A stretch of 64,000 nt of DNA. Source: Mesorhizobium sp. Lineage in GTDB: Bacteria; Pseudomonadota; Alphaproteobacteria; Rhizobiales; Rhizobiaceae. The position numbers and the translations under genes are program-made. A model generated the notes under the pieces. It saw nothing but the letters and a program-made list of their open reading frames with translations. It was not told the origin of the DNA and did not search any database. The stretch is from the NCBI GenBank assembly GCA_004020545.1, contig SAQE01000003.1, positions 186,001 to 250,000 of the forward strand. The letters are read 5' to 3'. This document shows, one piece after another, positions 43,543 to 54,789 of this stretch (positions are counted from its first letter, which is position 1; each line of letters starts with the position of its first letter).

Positions 43543-44233
43543 CGCGCCTTGCCGCCATCACGGCGCGCACATAGCCCGGCTCGCCGATGCGGATGCTGCC
43601 GTCGGGCAACCCGAGGATGCGGTCGAGCGCGATCTCGTAGAGCCTGACGCGCTTCTCCAGGGCTTCGATCGCTATTTCCAAGTCGGCATCGCTGCCGCTC
43701 GCGAACGCCTTGGCGATGACGTCGTGCGTGGCCATGCCGAACTGCATGACGATGTCGGCGACGCCTTCCGCGTCGAACGTTCGGAACGTGCCGTCCTCGA
43801 CGCCTTGCCGGATAATCTCGACAAGCACGGGCGAGAACGACGCGCTGGCCGCCAGATTGATGCGGTGGAACAGCACCAGGTTTTCAGGCCGGAACAACGT
43901 CTCGAAAAGCGCCCAGGCTTCCGCCGCGGTCTCGATCTTGGCCTGCCGCGACTTTGCGAGCAGGGCATTGAGGCGCCCGAGTGGATCGAGCGCCGGATCG
44001 GCGAGCACGTCCTGGACACCTGCCAGCGCCTGTCTCGCGAAGCGCTCGGCCAGCGCTTCGAGCAGGGCCTCCTTGGACGGGAAATAGTGATAGAAGGCGC
44101 CTTTCGAGATGCCGGCGGCGGCAATCACGTCATTGAGGCTCGCCTTGTCGTAGCCATGTGTGAGGAACAGGGCCTGGGCATGGTTCAGCAGTTCTTCGCG
44201 CCTGAGTTCCGGGTGCTTGACGATACGTGGCAT
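43496..44233 (-). CDS. TetR family transcriptional regulator
   Basis: The 245-residue protein has a clear TetR N-terminus: RREELLNHAQALFLTHGYDK, DVIAAAGISKGAFYHYFPSK (recognition helix) and EALLEALAERF. The ligand domain is helical and ends in an extra 25-residue tail (ARRANPSPSAAAASRKSR). It is divergent from the ICMT-like gene, with two palindromes in between that fit its own operators, so it probably represses that gene and itself. It overlaps the flavin reductase gene by 47 nt. Confidence 0.93.
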   Translation of the reverse strand: MPRIVKHPELRREELLNHAQALFLTHGYDKASLNDVIAAAGISKGAFYHYFPSKEALLEALAERFARQALAGVQDVLADPALDPLGRLNALLAKSRQAKIETAAEAWALFETLFRPENLVLFHRINLAASASFSPVLVEIIRQGVEDGTFRTFDAEGVADIVMQFGMATHDVIAKAFASGSDADLEIAIEALEKRVRLYEIALDRILGLPDGSIRIGEPGYVRAVMAARRANPSPSAAAASRKSR

Positions 44234-44288
44234 GGCGAAACCTTCTGCACGTCGCGACCGTTCCCGTCCAGATGCCGACAGTTGGCGC

Positions 44289-44317
44289 TTGAGGAATAGA
44301 CCATTGGTCGGTATAAT
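44289..44317 (+). promoter_or_regulatory. Sigma-70-like promoter of the ICMT-like gene
   Basis: TTGAGG (44289-44294), a 17-nt spacer and TATAAT (44312-44317). The -10 is a perfect consensus. It is overlapped by the operator palindromes, which implies repression by the divergent TetR protein. Confidence 0.7.
44299..44309. promoter_or_regulatory. Putative TetR operator 1
   Basis: GACCATTGGTC is a perfect 11-bp palindrome located in the spacer between -35 and -10. Confidence 0.65.
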
Positions 44318-44332
44318 AGACCACTAGTCTAT
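44316..44332. promoter_or_regulatory. Putative TetR operator 2
   Basis: ATAGACCACTAGTCTAT is a 17-bp palindrome (6-bp arms, 5-nt centre) that starts at the end of the -10 box. Its centre is 20 bp from that of operator 1, and both share the AGACCA half-site; a further half-site AGACCA follows at 44335. Confidence 0.65.
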
Positions 44333-44373
44333 AAAGACCAATAAGCGGCGGGCATGTCACGGAAAGGTTGACC

Positions 44374-45048
44374 ATGGTTGCGAAATTGGTTGTCCAGACA
44401 TTCGTGTGGTTCGGCTTTATGGGCGCGCTGCTCTTCGTGTCTGCCGGAACGCTGCATTGGTCGGGAGCCTGGGCCTATCTGGCGCTGATGGTGGGGCTCA
44501 GCCTTACCATGGGCGTGGCGCTTGCCCGGCGCGATCCAGGCCTGATGAATGAGCGCCTCCGCCCGCCGATCCAGAAGGCCCAAACCGCGGCCGACAAGAT
44601 TCTGCTGAGCATATTGCTGCTGGGCATCTTCGGTTGGCTGGCGATGATGGGGCTCGACTTCCGTTTTGGCTGGTCGGCGGTTCCTATCTGGGGGGAGGCC
44701 GTCGGGGCGCTGATTCTGCTCATCGGCATCTGGGTCTGCTACCTCACGATGCTGGAAAACAGCTTCGCCGCACCCGTCGTGAAGATCCAGGACGAGCGCG
44801 GGCAACGCGTAATCACCACAGGTCCTTACAGCTATGTCCGACACCCGATGTATGCCGGCGCCATACTCTATTTCGCCGGCACGGCTCTGCTGCTGGGCTC
44901 CCTGTGGGGGCTGGTATCGGTCCTCGCCTTCATCGTGCTTTTAGCCGTACGCACCTTCATCGAGGAAAAGACGCTGCGAACCGGCCTGCAGGGCTATGAC
45001 GACTATGCGGCAAACGTTCGCTACCGGCTGATCCCGATGGTCTGGTAG
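44374..45048 (+). CDS. ICMT/PEMT-type membrane methyltransferase family protein
   Basis: The 224-residue protein has about five transmembrane helices (VVQTFVWFGFMGALLFVSAG; AWAYLALMVGLSLTMGVALA; ILLSILLLGIFGWLAMMGLD and others) and a C-terminal VITTGPYSYVRHPMYAGAIL plus LEEKTLRTGLQGYDDY-like segment (RTFIEEKTLRTGLQ), the diagnostic core of isoprenylcysteine carboxyl methyltransferase-like proteins. Bacterial copies methylate unknown lipids or thiols. I take the ATG at 44374 (AAAGG upstream), under control of the TetR operators. Confidence 0.87.
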   Translation: MVAKLVVQTFVWFGFMGALLFVSAGTLHWSGAWAYLALMVGLSLTMGVALARRDPGLMNERLRPPIQKAQTAADKILLSILLLGIFGWLAMMGLDFRFGWSAVPIWGEAVGALILLIGIWVCYLTMLENSFAAPVVKIQDERGQRVITTGPYSYVRHPMYAGAILYFAGTALLLGSLWGLVSVLAFIVLLAVRTFIEEKTLRTGLQGYDDYAANVRYRLIPMVW

Positions 45049-45060
45049 CGGCGCGCGGGC

Positions 45061-45942
45061 TCAGCCCAAGATTCCCGCCGCCCTGGCGCGGGCCAGCAGC
45101 CGTTCGGCCAGTCTGAGATGCGGCCGGTCGTACATCTTGCCGTCGATGCCGACGACGCCCGGATTTCCCGCCGCTGTGAAGGCGTCGACGATCGCCTGCG
45201 ATCGCTCGACCGCCTCGGCCGACGGCGTGAAGGCGGCGTTGATGACGGGTACCTGCGCCGGATGGATCGCCATCTTGCCGGCAAAACCGTCGCGCTCGGC
45301 CTCGCGGCATTCGGCTTCGAAAGCGGCCATGTCGCGAAAATCCGGAAAGACCGTATCGATCGCCGCGACCTCGGCAGCGCCGGCAGCCAGGATGGTTAGG
45401 GTGCGCGCTAGGCGGAACACATCGGTGTAGCGGCCGCTCTCGTCACGCGCCGTGCGCGCGCCTATGGCAGCCGACAGGTCCTCGGCACCCCAGGTCAGGC
45501 CGGCAAGCCTTGCGCTTGCTCCGGCATAGCTCGCCGCCGCCAGCACGCCGGCCGCCGTTTCGGTGATGATCGGCAGGATTTTTATGCCGCCGTCCGGCAA
45601 CCCGTTTTCGGCTTCGTGCACCCGAAGCTTGGCAGCGAGTTGTTGGACCTCCTGTCCGCTGTTCGACTTCGGCAGCATGATGCCGTCGGGTTTTACGGGA
45701 ACAAGTGCCGCGAGGTCGTCGTCGGTCAGACCGGTCGAGAGGTCGTTGACGCGCACATAGACGGCGGAGTTGATGCGCGGCCGGCGGCTGGCGATGAAGC
45801 GCGCTGCGACCTCACGCGCGGCCGTCTTGTTGGCGGCGGCGACGGAATCCTCGAGATCGACGATGACCACGTCGGCGCCGGCGCCAAGGCCCTTTTCCAG
45901 CTTGCGCTCGGAATCGCCGGGCACGAAGAGCAGCGAGCGCAT
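45061..45942 (-). CDS. HpcH/HpaI-type CoA-ester lyase (CitE-like)
   Basis: The 293-residue protein belongs to the CitE/Mcl group: MRSLLFVPGDSERKLEKGL, VVIVDLEDSVAAANK (metal Asp/Glu), RINSAVYVRVNDLSTGLTDDD and GKMAIHPAQVPVIN. Such enzymes cleave or form citryl-, malyl- or methylmalyl-CoA. Its ATG shares one base with the stop of the MaoC gene (TGATG), so the two are translationally coupled. Substrate unknown; beta-methylmalyl-CoA is possible in this context. Confidence 0.88.
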   Translation of the reverse strand: MRSLLFVPGDSERKLEKGLGAGADVVIVDLEDSVAAANKTAAREVAARFIASRRPRINSAVYVRVNDLSTGLTDDDLAALVPVKPDGIMLPKSNSGQEVQQLAAKLRVHEAENGLPDGGIKILPIITETAAGVLAAASYAGASARLAGLTWGAEDLSAAIGARTARDESGRYTDVFRLARTLTILAAGAAEVAAIDTVFPDFRDMAAFEAECREAERDGFAGKMAIHPAQVPVINAAFTPSAEAVERSQAIVDAFTAAGNPGVVGIDGKMYDRPHLRLAERLLARARAAGILG

Positions 45943-46394
45943 CAGGCCGCCTTCTTCATCATCATCGCCTGCCTCGTGCATTTGGCGACGAGCACGTCGT
46001 TCTGATTGTAGGCGCGATGCTCGAATTCGATGATGCCGCGATCAGGCTTCGATTTCGAGTCGCGCACCGAAACGACCGTGGTCTCGACCCGGATCGTGTC
46101 GCCGTGGAAGACCGGATGCGGAAACACCGTTTCCTTCATGCCGAGATTGGCGACGGTTGTGCCGACGGTGATGTCGTTCACCGAAATGCCGATCATCAGG
46201 CCGAGCGTGAACAGCGAATTGACCAGCGGCTTGCCCCATTCGCTCTTCGCGGCGAAGTCGAAATCGATGTGCAGGGGTTGCGGGTTCAGCGTCATCACCG
46301 AAAACAGCATGTTGTCGCTTTCGGTGACGGTCTTGCGCAGCGTGTGGCGGAAGACATGACCGACGACGAACTCCTCAAGATAAAGCCCGGCCAT
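45942..46394 (-). CDS. MaoC-like hydratase/dehydratase
   Basis: The 150-residue hot-dog-fold protein is a short (R)-specific enoyl-CoA hydratase type: TVTESDNMLFSVMTLNPQPL and HIDFDFAAKSEWGKPLVNSL hold the D-x4-H-like hydratase motif (NPQPLHIDFDFA), followed by TVANLGMKETVFPHPVFHGD. It is too short for a mesaconyl-CoA hydratase (about 340 aa). First gene of a two-gene operon with the CoA-ester lyase; GGAGATC precedes the ATG. Confidence 0.88.
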   Translation of the reverse strand: MAGLYLEEFVVGHVFRHTLRKTVTESDNMLFSVMTLNPQPLHIDFDFAAKSEWGKPLVNSLFTLGLMIGISVNDITVGTTVANLGMKETVFPHPVFHGDTIRVETTVVSVRDSKSKPDRGIIEFEHRAYNQNDVLVAKCTRQAMMMKKAA

Positions 46395-46547
46395 GGTCGA
46401 TCTCCTGCGCTTGTCCTTGCTTGATAGGCGTTGGTTGCGGCTCCATCAAGCCGGTTAAGAAACATGGTGAACCGTTCGTAAACCATTTCCGGCCTACCGT
46501 TCACAACGGGGCCGGGGAACATTCCGGCAAGGGCGTAGCTGGTCGGC

Positions 46548-47669
46548 ATGATTGTTTCGCATTTCCTGAAATGGATTGATACGGCAAGGGTTTCCGAGCG
46601 CGCCGCCGCGGCAAGCGCGCTGGCCCGCGCCTATATAAACTCCGACCTGCCGTTCGAGGATCGCTGCGCCGCCGAGGCAGCGCTCACACTGCTGCTCGAC
46701 GACGTCTCCGCCAAGGTCCGGCAGGCGCTCGCCGAAGCGCTGTCGATGAGCCATCACGCACCGCCGCAGGTGATCGGCGCGCTGGCCTCCGACCAGCCGG
46801 AAGTGGCGGCGCTGGTGCTGGCGCGTTCACCTTTGCTTACCGATGCCGATCTCATCGACCGGGTCGCCTGCGGCCAGAAAGCCACCCAGAAGCTGATAGC
46901 CAACCGTCCGGCCGTCTCGATGTCGCTGGCGGCGGCTATCGCCGAGATCGGCGAGCCGGAAGCCTGCGCCACGCTGATCGCCAACAGCGGCGCCGACATC
47001 GCGTCGCTGAGCTTCCGCCGCATGGCCGAGCGGCACGGTCACCTGCCGCTTGTGCGCGAGGCGCTGATCGCCGACGCGCGTCTTCCCGCCGATTGCCGGC
47101 ACACACTTTTGGTCAAGCTCGGCGAGACGCTCAAGGGGTCGCCGCTGGTGCTGGCATTGATGGGGGCCGCCCGCGCCGATCGGGTGATGCGCGATGCCTG
47201 CGTGAAGGCCTCGGTGACGCTGATCGAGGGTACGCGCGCCGAGGAGCATGCCGCGCTGATCGAGCATCTGAGGCTGCGCGGCGATCTCACCGCAGGCTTC
47301 ATCATCCGCACCATCGCACATGGCAAGGTCGACTTCTTCGGCTCGACGCTGGTGGCGCTTGCCCAGCAATCCGAGCATCGGGTGAGGGCACTTTTGGCCA
47401 GCGGGCATGACGTGGCACTGCAGGCGCTGTTCCGCAGCGCCGGCCTCGCCGCCACCACGCATGGCATCATCCTGCGGGCGCTGAAGGTGTGGCGCGAGGT
47501 AGCCAATGGCAAGCGCATCGCCGGCGTGCAGGAGGTGAGCTGGCTGATGCTGAAGGAGCTCGGCGGGCAATCGGCCGAGGGCGATCTCGCCGGGCTGGTG
47601 AAGTCGATCCACCTCGATGCACTGCGCGAGAACGCGCGCGGACACGCGCTGGCGATTGCGGCAGCCTGA
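46548..47669 (+). CDS. DUF2336 domain protein
   Basis: The 373-residue all-helical protein reads as HEAT-like repeats (SERAAAASALARAYINSDLP, EDRCAAEAALTLLLDDVSAK, VRQALAEALSMSHHAPPQVI). The family is found in alphaproteobacteria, function unknown. It is divergent from the MaoC operon. No Shine-Dalgarno is evident at the ATG, so the start is tentative. Confidence 0.88.
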   Translation: MIVSHFLKWIDTARVSERAAAASALARAYINSDLPFEDRCAAEAALTLLLDDVSAKVRQALAEALSMSHHAPPQVIGALASDQPEVAALVLARSPLLTDADLIDRVACGQKATQKLIANRPAVSMSLAAAIAEIGEPEACATLIANSGADIASLSFRRMAERHGHLPLVREALIADARLPADCRHTLLVKLGETLKGSPLVLALMGAARADRVMRDACVKASVTLIEGTRAEEHAALIEHLRLRGDLTAGFIIRTIAHGKVDFFGSTLVALAQQSEHRVRALLASGHDVALQALFRSAGLAATTHGIILRALKVWREVANGKRIAGVQEVSWLMLKELGGQSAEGDLAGLVKSIHLDALRENARGHALAIAAA

Positions 47670-47679
47670 GGCGTCAGCC

Positions 47680-49746
47680 TCAGCCCCTTGCGAAAAAATC
47701 CGGATAGTCTTCCATCGCCGCGGCAATGATGCGCAGTGAGGCGGCGATCTGCAGCATTTCGGGCCGGTCGCTGCGATCCGCGATGCTGGCCGCATATTGC
47801 CTTGCCACGGCGACGGTCGAGGTCTGCGGCTCGCCATGCCTTCTGAACAGCAGTTCCCGCGCGAGGCCTCGCAGGAAGTTGCCTATCGATTCCAACGTTT
47901 CGCGTGGGACGGCGGAATTCAATTGCGCATGACGCAGCCGCAGCACTTCGAGCCCGACGGTGACGACGGCGATGCTGCCGCCCAGAATGGGATCGCCCTT
48001 CCTGCCTGTCCGTTGCAATTGCGGCATCAACTGGTTGATGCGGTCATAGGCCAGGCTTTCGAAGGCCGAACGCCTTGGGATGCGCTCGTGCAGGCAAAGG
48101 CGCGCCAGGTCCTCGCGCATCGCCTGCGAGATGCGCTCGACGGTGACCCAGGGATTTGCCGGCAGCACGACGATGAAGACGCCGATGGCAATCAGGATAC
48201 CGACCAGGATCGACGCCGATCCGGCGAAAAACGGGCCGGGATCATAGATCATCAGTTGATGCGGGCTGAGGAAAGCGAGGAAGTTGATGGCGAAGGCGGT
48301 GGCGACGCCGACATGGCGCGGATTGGCCATGCCGAGCGCCGCCGGCACCATGATCGGCACGACAAAGAGCGTGAACCAGCCGAAGCCGGGCAGCGCCGGC
48401 AGGGCGATCTGGCCGACAAGGAAGGCGAATGGCAGCGCCAGCAGCGTACCTGTGAAGAAGCCCCAGGCGGACTGGACCGGATCGGGACGTGCTGCGAACA
48501 AGCTAGAGACGACGGCAACGAGGATGACGGTGCCGGCTGCCTCAGACCATTTGGTCGTCAGCCAGAAGGCCGCCACCAGCAGTGTGGCGAGTGCGGCGCG
48601 CACGGCGTTGCGCCAGGCGGCGTGATAATCGCGATGCACGACCAGCGCCGGCTGCCGCCGTTCGTGGGACGGCCTGGAGACCGGCGAGCGAAGCGCGTCC
48701 AAGCCACGCATCACCTGTTTCAGCGCTTCCGCGAAATCGGCGGCGATGGTGAGGCGGGTGATAGTGCCGACCCTGTCTTCGCCGGGTTCGGCGGGCGTGG
48801 CCGGAGCGTCCCGCGCCTTGGCCGCGATCGCGTCGAGCCGGGCAACCCAGGGGCCGGTGTCGTCAAGCGCGCCGGGCGTTTCCGACAGGTCGCCGACGAA
48901 AGCCTGCAAGTCGCTGCGCACGGGGATGAGCGTCGCGTTTTTCGGCGCGGCATGGGTATGCAGCGCACGCGCCGCCGAGAGCGCCCACAGAAGCTGCCCG
49001 ATCGTGCGCCGCACCGGATGGGCGCGCGGGGCGAAGCTCGGCGCCTCCAGCCTCGCATAGGTGCGCATCTCGGCAAGCGTCTGGGCATCGGTGATCAACT
49101 TGCGCTGCAGCGCGGCAAGGCTTGCCGGATCGCCGCCGGAAAAGGCGCCTCCGGCATAGTCCGCGAGATCGAGAATGCTGCGCTTCAATCTCGAGATGAT
49201 GGCGTCCGCCGCCAGCTTCGGCAGGATCAGCCGGCTGGTGACGCCGGCGCAGACGATGCCAAGCACGATTTCGGCACAGCGCGCGATGGCGAGATCGACA
49301 ACGAGATGCGGCTGCCCGAACGCCGGCAGGCTGATGATCATCGCCGTATAGCCGGCAAGGGCCGCACCATAGGCCTCCGGATTGCGCAGCAGCGAGGAGA
49401 CGAGCGTGCAGATGCCGATCCACAGCGCCAGCGCCGTCACCAGCACCCAGGGATTGGTGCCGAACAGCGATGTGATGCCGATTGCGGCCAGGCCGCCGGC
49501 CAGCGTGCCGAGCAGCCGGTAGAAGCCTTTGGCCAGCACCATGCCGGCGACCGGCTGGGCGACGATGAAGACCGTCATCATCGCCCATTGCGGATGATCG
49601 AGGTTGAGGGCGTAGGCGGCAAGCAGCGCGATCAGCCCGGCCGAAACCGTCCGCAGGGCAAAAATCCAGTCCGAGCGCGTCGGCTGGGTCAGGCCATTCA
49701 GCGGTATCTCGACAAGCTCTTTCAGACGCGTCCAGGTCACATACAA
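47680..49746 (-). CDS. FUSC family inner-membrane transporter
   Basis: The 688-residue protein has the duplicated membrane plus cytoplasmic layout of fusaric-acid-resistance/aromatic-acid efflux proteins (YccS, AaeB). Six helices lie in residues 30-180 (DHPQWAMMTVFIVAQPVAGM, conserved), then a cytoplasmic part, and a second set at about 385-530 (AALATLLVAAFWLTTKWSEA, GTVILVAVVSSLFAARPDPV). The substrate is unknown; it may pair with membrane-fusion proteins that are not in this window. Tail to tail with DUF2336, 10 nt apart. Confidence 0.92.
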   Translation of the reverse strand: MYVTWTRLKELVEIPLNGLTQPTRSDWIFALRTVSAGLIALLAAYALNLDHPQWAMMTVFIVAQPVAGMVLAKGFYRLLGTLAGGLAAIGITSLFGTNPWVLVTALALWIGICTLVSSLLRNPEAYGAALAGYTAMIISLPAFGQPHLVVDLAIARCAEIVLGIVCAGVTSRLILPKLAADAIISRLKRSILDLADYAGGAFSGGDPASLAALQRKLITDAQTLAEMRTYARLEAPSFAPRAHPVRRTIGQLLWALSAARALHTHAAPKNATLIPVRSDLQAFVGDLSETPGALDDTGPWVARLDAIAAKARDAPATPAEPGEDRVGTITRLTIAADFAEALKQVMRGLDALRSPVSRPSHERRQPALVVHRDYHAAWRNAVRAALATLLVAAFWLTTKWSEAAGTVILVAVVSSLFAARPDPVQSAWGFFTGTLLALPFAFLVGQIALPALPGFGWFTLFVVPIMVPAALGMANPRHVGVATAFAINFLAFLSPHQLMIYDPGPFFAGSASILVGILIAIGVFIVVLPANPWVTVERISQAMREDLARLCLHERIPRRSAFESLAYDRINQLMPQLQRTGRKGDPILGGSIAVVTVGLEVLRLRHAQLNSAVPRETLESIGNFLRGLARELLFRRHGEPQTSTVAVARQYAASIADRSDRPEMLQIAASLRIIAAAMEDYPDFFARG

Positions 49747-49782
49747 GTCTCCGTACCGGAGCTGTTATGGACCCGTCCGCGT

Positions 49783-51846
<2,064 letters not shown>

Positions 51847-52071
51847 TAAGTCCGGTACTGCGAATCACTCCTCGATACTGCCACGCTTTTGGCGGGCGAA
51901 CGAGTTCCTGTTCCGTTCAGGGATAAAAGTCTCTCTTATTGCAAAACCATTCGATAACCAAGCCGCCGGAAATAGGGCGGCCGCGCCTCCCGGGATTCCT
52001 GATTCTTTAACAATGATGGTTACCGTGGGCGTCAACAAGCAAAAGACCACGGGGCGTCAGGGGTTTTCGTT

Positions 52072-53031
52072 GTGAGGGGCAGGGCCATAACCATGATCGG
52101 CATCGCCGCCGTTTTCGGCGCGGTCTCGATCTTTGCCGCGGACTTCTGGGTCAAAAGCCAGGCGAAAGCCGAGTCCGAGCAGAAGGTGGCATCGGTCGTG
52201 GTGTCGCAAGAGCCCAAGGTCGAGTTCAAGTCCATCGTGGTGGCGAGCGCGCCGCTGCGCTACGGCACGGAACTCGGACGGTCCGCGCTCGCCGAAATTC
52301 CGTGGCCGCAGGATTCGCTGCCGCAAGGCGCCTTCCCGACCATCGACAAGTTGCTTGCCGAAGGCAGCCGGGTCGTGCTGTCGCCGATCGAAGTCAACGA
52401 GCCGGTGCTGCTCACCAAGCTGTCGGGACCGAACGGCCGTGCGACGCTTTCCAACATGCTCTCGCCGGGCATGCGGGCCGTGACCATCCGCACCGACGAG
52501 ATCGCCGGCGTCGGCGGCTTCATCACGCCGGGCGACCGGGTCGACGTCGTGCTGACGCGCGACGCCGGCGAAATCCAGGAAGTGGCCAAGAACGCTCAAG
52601 GGGCGTCCGGCTCGACGGTCACATCCGAAATCGTCGTCTCCGACGCCAAGGTGCTGTCCGTCGGGCAGGGCGCGGACGAGCGCAAGACCGAGCCGCAGGT
52701 CGCCAATTCCGTGACCCTCGAGGTGACGAACGAAGGGGCGCAGAAAGTGGCGCTCGCCCGCACAGTCGGCACCTTGTCGCTGTCTTTGCGGTCCGCCGCC
52801 GACGCCAGCGCCGGCAACAATGGGCTTACCACCATTTCTTCCTTCGGCGGTTCGATTTCAGCGAGCGCAGAGGCAAGCGCCGCCTCGTTGGTCAATGCGG
52901 TGGCGAAGGAGCCAGAGGAACCAAAGTTCAAGACGGTGATCGTGTCGCGCGGCACGCAGGTCGAGGAATACAAGGTTCCTGCCAAGCAAGCCGAGGGAGA
53001 CGTCGTTCCTTCCAAGGAACAAGAACAATAG
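52072..53031 (+). CDS. cpaB: Flp/Tad pilus assembly protein CpaB (RcpC)
   Basis: The 319-residue protein has one N-terminal membrane helix (ITMIGIAAVFGAVSIFAADF) and a SAF-like beta-clip region (VASAPLRYGTELGRSALAEI; MRAVTIRTDEIAGVGGFITP; GDRVDVVLT), a pattern of CpaB, which works with the secretin. It opens with GTG (52072) behind AGGGG. Gene order continues cpaC, a small lipoprotein, cpaE, cpaF, tadB, tadC, tadD, all plus. The pilin and cpaA genes are not seen upstream, where parE is divergent. Confidence 0.92.
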   Translation: MRGRAITMIGIAAVFGAVSIFAADFWVKSQAKAESEQKVASVVVSQEPKVEFKSIVVASAPLRYGTELGRSALAEIPWPQDSLPQGAFPTIDKLLAEGSRVVLSPIEVNEPVLLTKLSGPNGRATLSNMLSPGMRAVTIRTDEIAGVGGFITPGDRVDVVLTRDAGEIQEVAKNAQGASGSTVTSEIVVSDAKVLSVGQGADERKTEPQVANSVTLEVTNEGAQKVALARTVGTLSLSLRSAADASAGNNGLTTISSFGGSISASAEASAASLVNAVAKEPEEPKFKTVIVSRGTQVEEYKVPAKQAEGDVVPSKEQEQ

Positions 53032-53059
53032 CCGGTGGGGACCGGTCGGGGACGGGACA

Positions 53060-54505
53060 ATGCCTGTGTTGAACAAAGAACGGACGACGAGAGGGCTGCG
53101 CCTTCTGCGTGCAATGGCGGCGGGCGCCTCCCTGGCAGCCGCCGGAATGCTTGCCTTCGGGGCGCCGGCCCTGGCAAACAACGACGTCGTTTACGTCTCG
53201 GCGACCAAGAACGCCTCGATCAAAGTCGCCAAGGGCAAGCCGAAGACGATCATGACGAACGCCGCCTTCTACCAGATCGTCATCGGCGATCCGGAGATCG
53301 CCAACGTCAACCCGCTGACCGACAAATCCTTCTATGTGCTGGGCAACAATCTGGGCACCACCGGCATCGCGCTGTTCGATCAGAACAAGCAGCTCGTCGG
53401 CACCATCGATATCGAGGTGACGCTGGATACCGACCAACTCGCGAGCACCATCCGCGCCAGCGTGCCGGATGCCAAGATCAAGGTCGGATCGGCCAATGGC
53501 CGCGTGGTGCTGTCGGGCGAGGCCGACGATGCGGTCGCGGCTGAGAAGGCGAGCAAGATCGCGTCGCGCTTCTCCGGCAACGAGGAAGTGATCAACTCGG
53601 TCAACATCTCCTCCTCGCAGCAGGTTCAGCTCAATGTCCGCTTCGTCGAGATCAACCGCCAGGCGGGACAGGATCTCGGCGCCAAATACGGGGCCAACTT
53701 CGCCGTGGGCATGGGTGGCCGCGACGTCGTCATCGATCCGGGCACCGTGCCGACGGCCGGCACCGGTGAGATCATCGGCCGGCTGCTCTCCAACGGCGTT
53801 TCGATCGACATCGCCATCAAGGCGCTGGAAGAGCGCGGCCTGGCCCGGCGGCTGGCCGAACCGAACCTGATCGCGCGCTCCGGCCAGACGGCGAGCTTCC
53901 TTGCCGGCGGCGAGTTCCCGATCCCGGTTTCCGAGGACAATGGCAAGATCAGCGTCAGCTACAAGAAATACGGCGTCGGCCTGGATTTCACGCCGACCGT
54001 TCTCAAGGACGGGCTGGTCAGCCTCGACATCGCGCCGGAAGTTTCCTCGATCGATGCGTCGGCTTCCTACAATATCGGCGATATCTCGGTGCCGGGCTTC
54101 ATCGTGCGCCGCGCCAGGACATCCGTCGACCTGAAGAACGGCCAGAGTTTCATGATCGCCGGCCTGCTGCAGTCGCAGAACGATATTACGACGTCGCGCC
54201 TGCCGGGGCTCGGCAAGCTGCCGGTGCTCGGTCCGCTATTCTCCTCGAAATCCTATCAGCGGCGCGAGACCGACCTGGTGATCATCGTCACGCCTTACCT
54301 GGTCAAGCCTGTCGACCCGTCGAAGAAGATGGTCGAGCCGACCGACGGAACGCGACCGGCAAGTCCTGCCGACTATTTCCTGAACAACACCGAGGAAGTG
54401 GACGCTTCGGCGCCCAAGCGCCCGCTGGCGCTGGCCGACGGCAGTACGGTGCGCCCCGTGGCCGCCACGACGTCCGGCCACTTCCTCGATCTGCCCAAGG
54501 ACTGA
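53060..54505 (+). CDS. cpaC: Tad pilus outer-membrane secretin CpaC (RcpA)
   Basis: The 481-residue secretin has an N-terminal signal peptide (GASLAAAGMLAFGAPALANN), a pilus/BON-like N-domain (VSATKNASIKVAKGKPKTIM; FYQIVIGDPEIANVNPLTDK), a short linker and the secretin pore domain with NLIARSGQTASFLAGGEFPI, VGLDFTPTVL and the end signature LPGLGKLPVLGPLFSSKSYQ. It forms the outer membrane channel for the Flp pilus. Preceded by GGGGACGGGACA. Confidence 0.95.
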   Translation: MPVLNKERTTRGLRLLRAMAAGASLAAAGMLAFGAPALANNDVVYVSATKNASIKVAKGKPKTIMTNAAFYQIVIGDPEIANVNPLTDKSFYVLGNNLGTTGIALFDQNKQLVGTIDIEVTLDTDQLASTIRASVPDAKIKVGSANGRVVLSGEADDAVAAEKASKIASRFSGNEEVINSVNISSSQQVQLNVRFVEINRQAGQDLGAKYGANFAVGMGGRDVVIDPGTVPTAGTGEIIGRLLSNGVSIDIAIKALEERGLARRLAEPNLIARSGQTASFLAGGEFPIPVSEDNGKISVSYKKYGVGLDFTPTVLKDGLVSLDIAPEVSSIDASASYNIGDISVPGFIVRRARTSVDLKNGQSFMIAGLLQSQNDITTSRLPGLGKLPVLGPLFSSKSYQRRETDLVIIVTPYLVKPVDPSKKMVEPTDGTRPASPADYFLNNTEEVDASAPKRPLALADGSTVRPVAATTSGHFLDLPKD

Positions 54506-54509
54506 AGCC

Positions 54510-54776
54510 ATGCGCCCGGCTCTTTGCATTGCACTCATCTTCGCCGGCCTCGCCGGCGGCTGCACCAGCGACGACTACGTGCGCACCGAAGGCGTGACGC
54601 CGGCGGCCGGCAACGCCCAGGCGTCCAACACGGTCATGCAGATGGTCGATCCCTGGAAGTACGGCGTCCAGAACACCAGGCTTCTGGTGCCGGCTCAACG
54701 CCCGAGTTCCACCGCCGCCGACCCGGCCGCCGGCGCAAAGGGCGGTCAGACGTCGGCGCCGACGGCGGCCGACTGA
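54510..54776 (+). CDS. Short CpaD-like pilus lipoprotein
   Basis: The 88-residue precursor has a lipobox (LAGGCTS, Cys about 18). The mature part contains EGVTPAAGNAQASNTVMQMV followed by DPWKYG, resembling the conserved C-terminal GN..A.N...Q..DP block of CpaD. A full CpaD has about 200-230 residues, so this is a truncated version or a separate small family that took its place. It begins 4 nt behind cpaC and ends 13 nt before cpaE, so it is under operon selection. Confidence 0.75.
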   Translation: MRPALCIALIFAGLAGGCTSDDYVRTEGVTPAAGNAQASNTVMQMVDPWKYGVQNTRLLVPAQRPSSTAADPAAGAKGGQTSAPTAAD

Positions 54777-54789
54777 TGGATTGACGATC

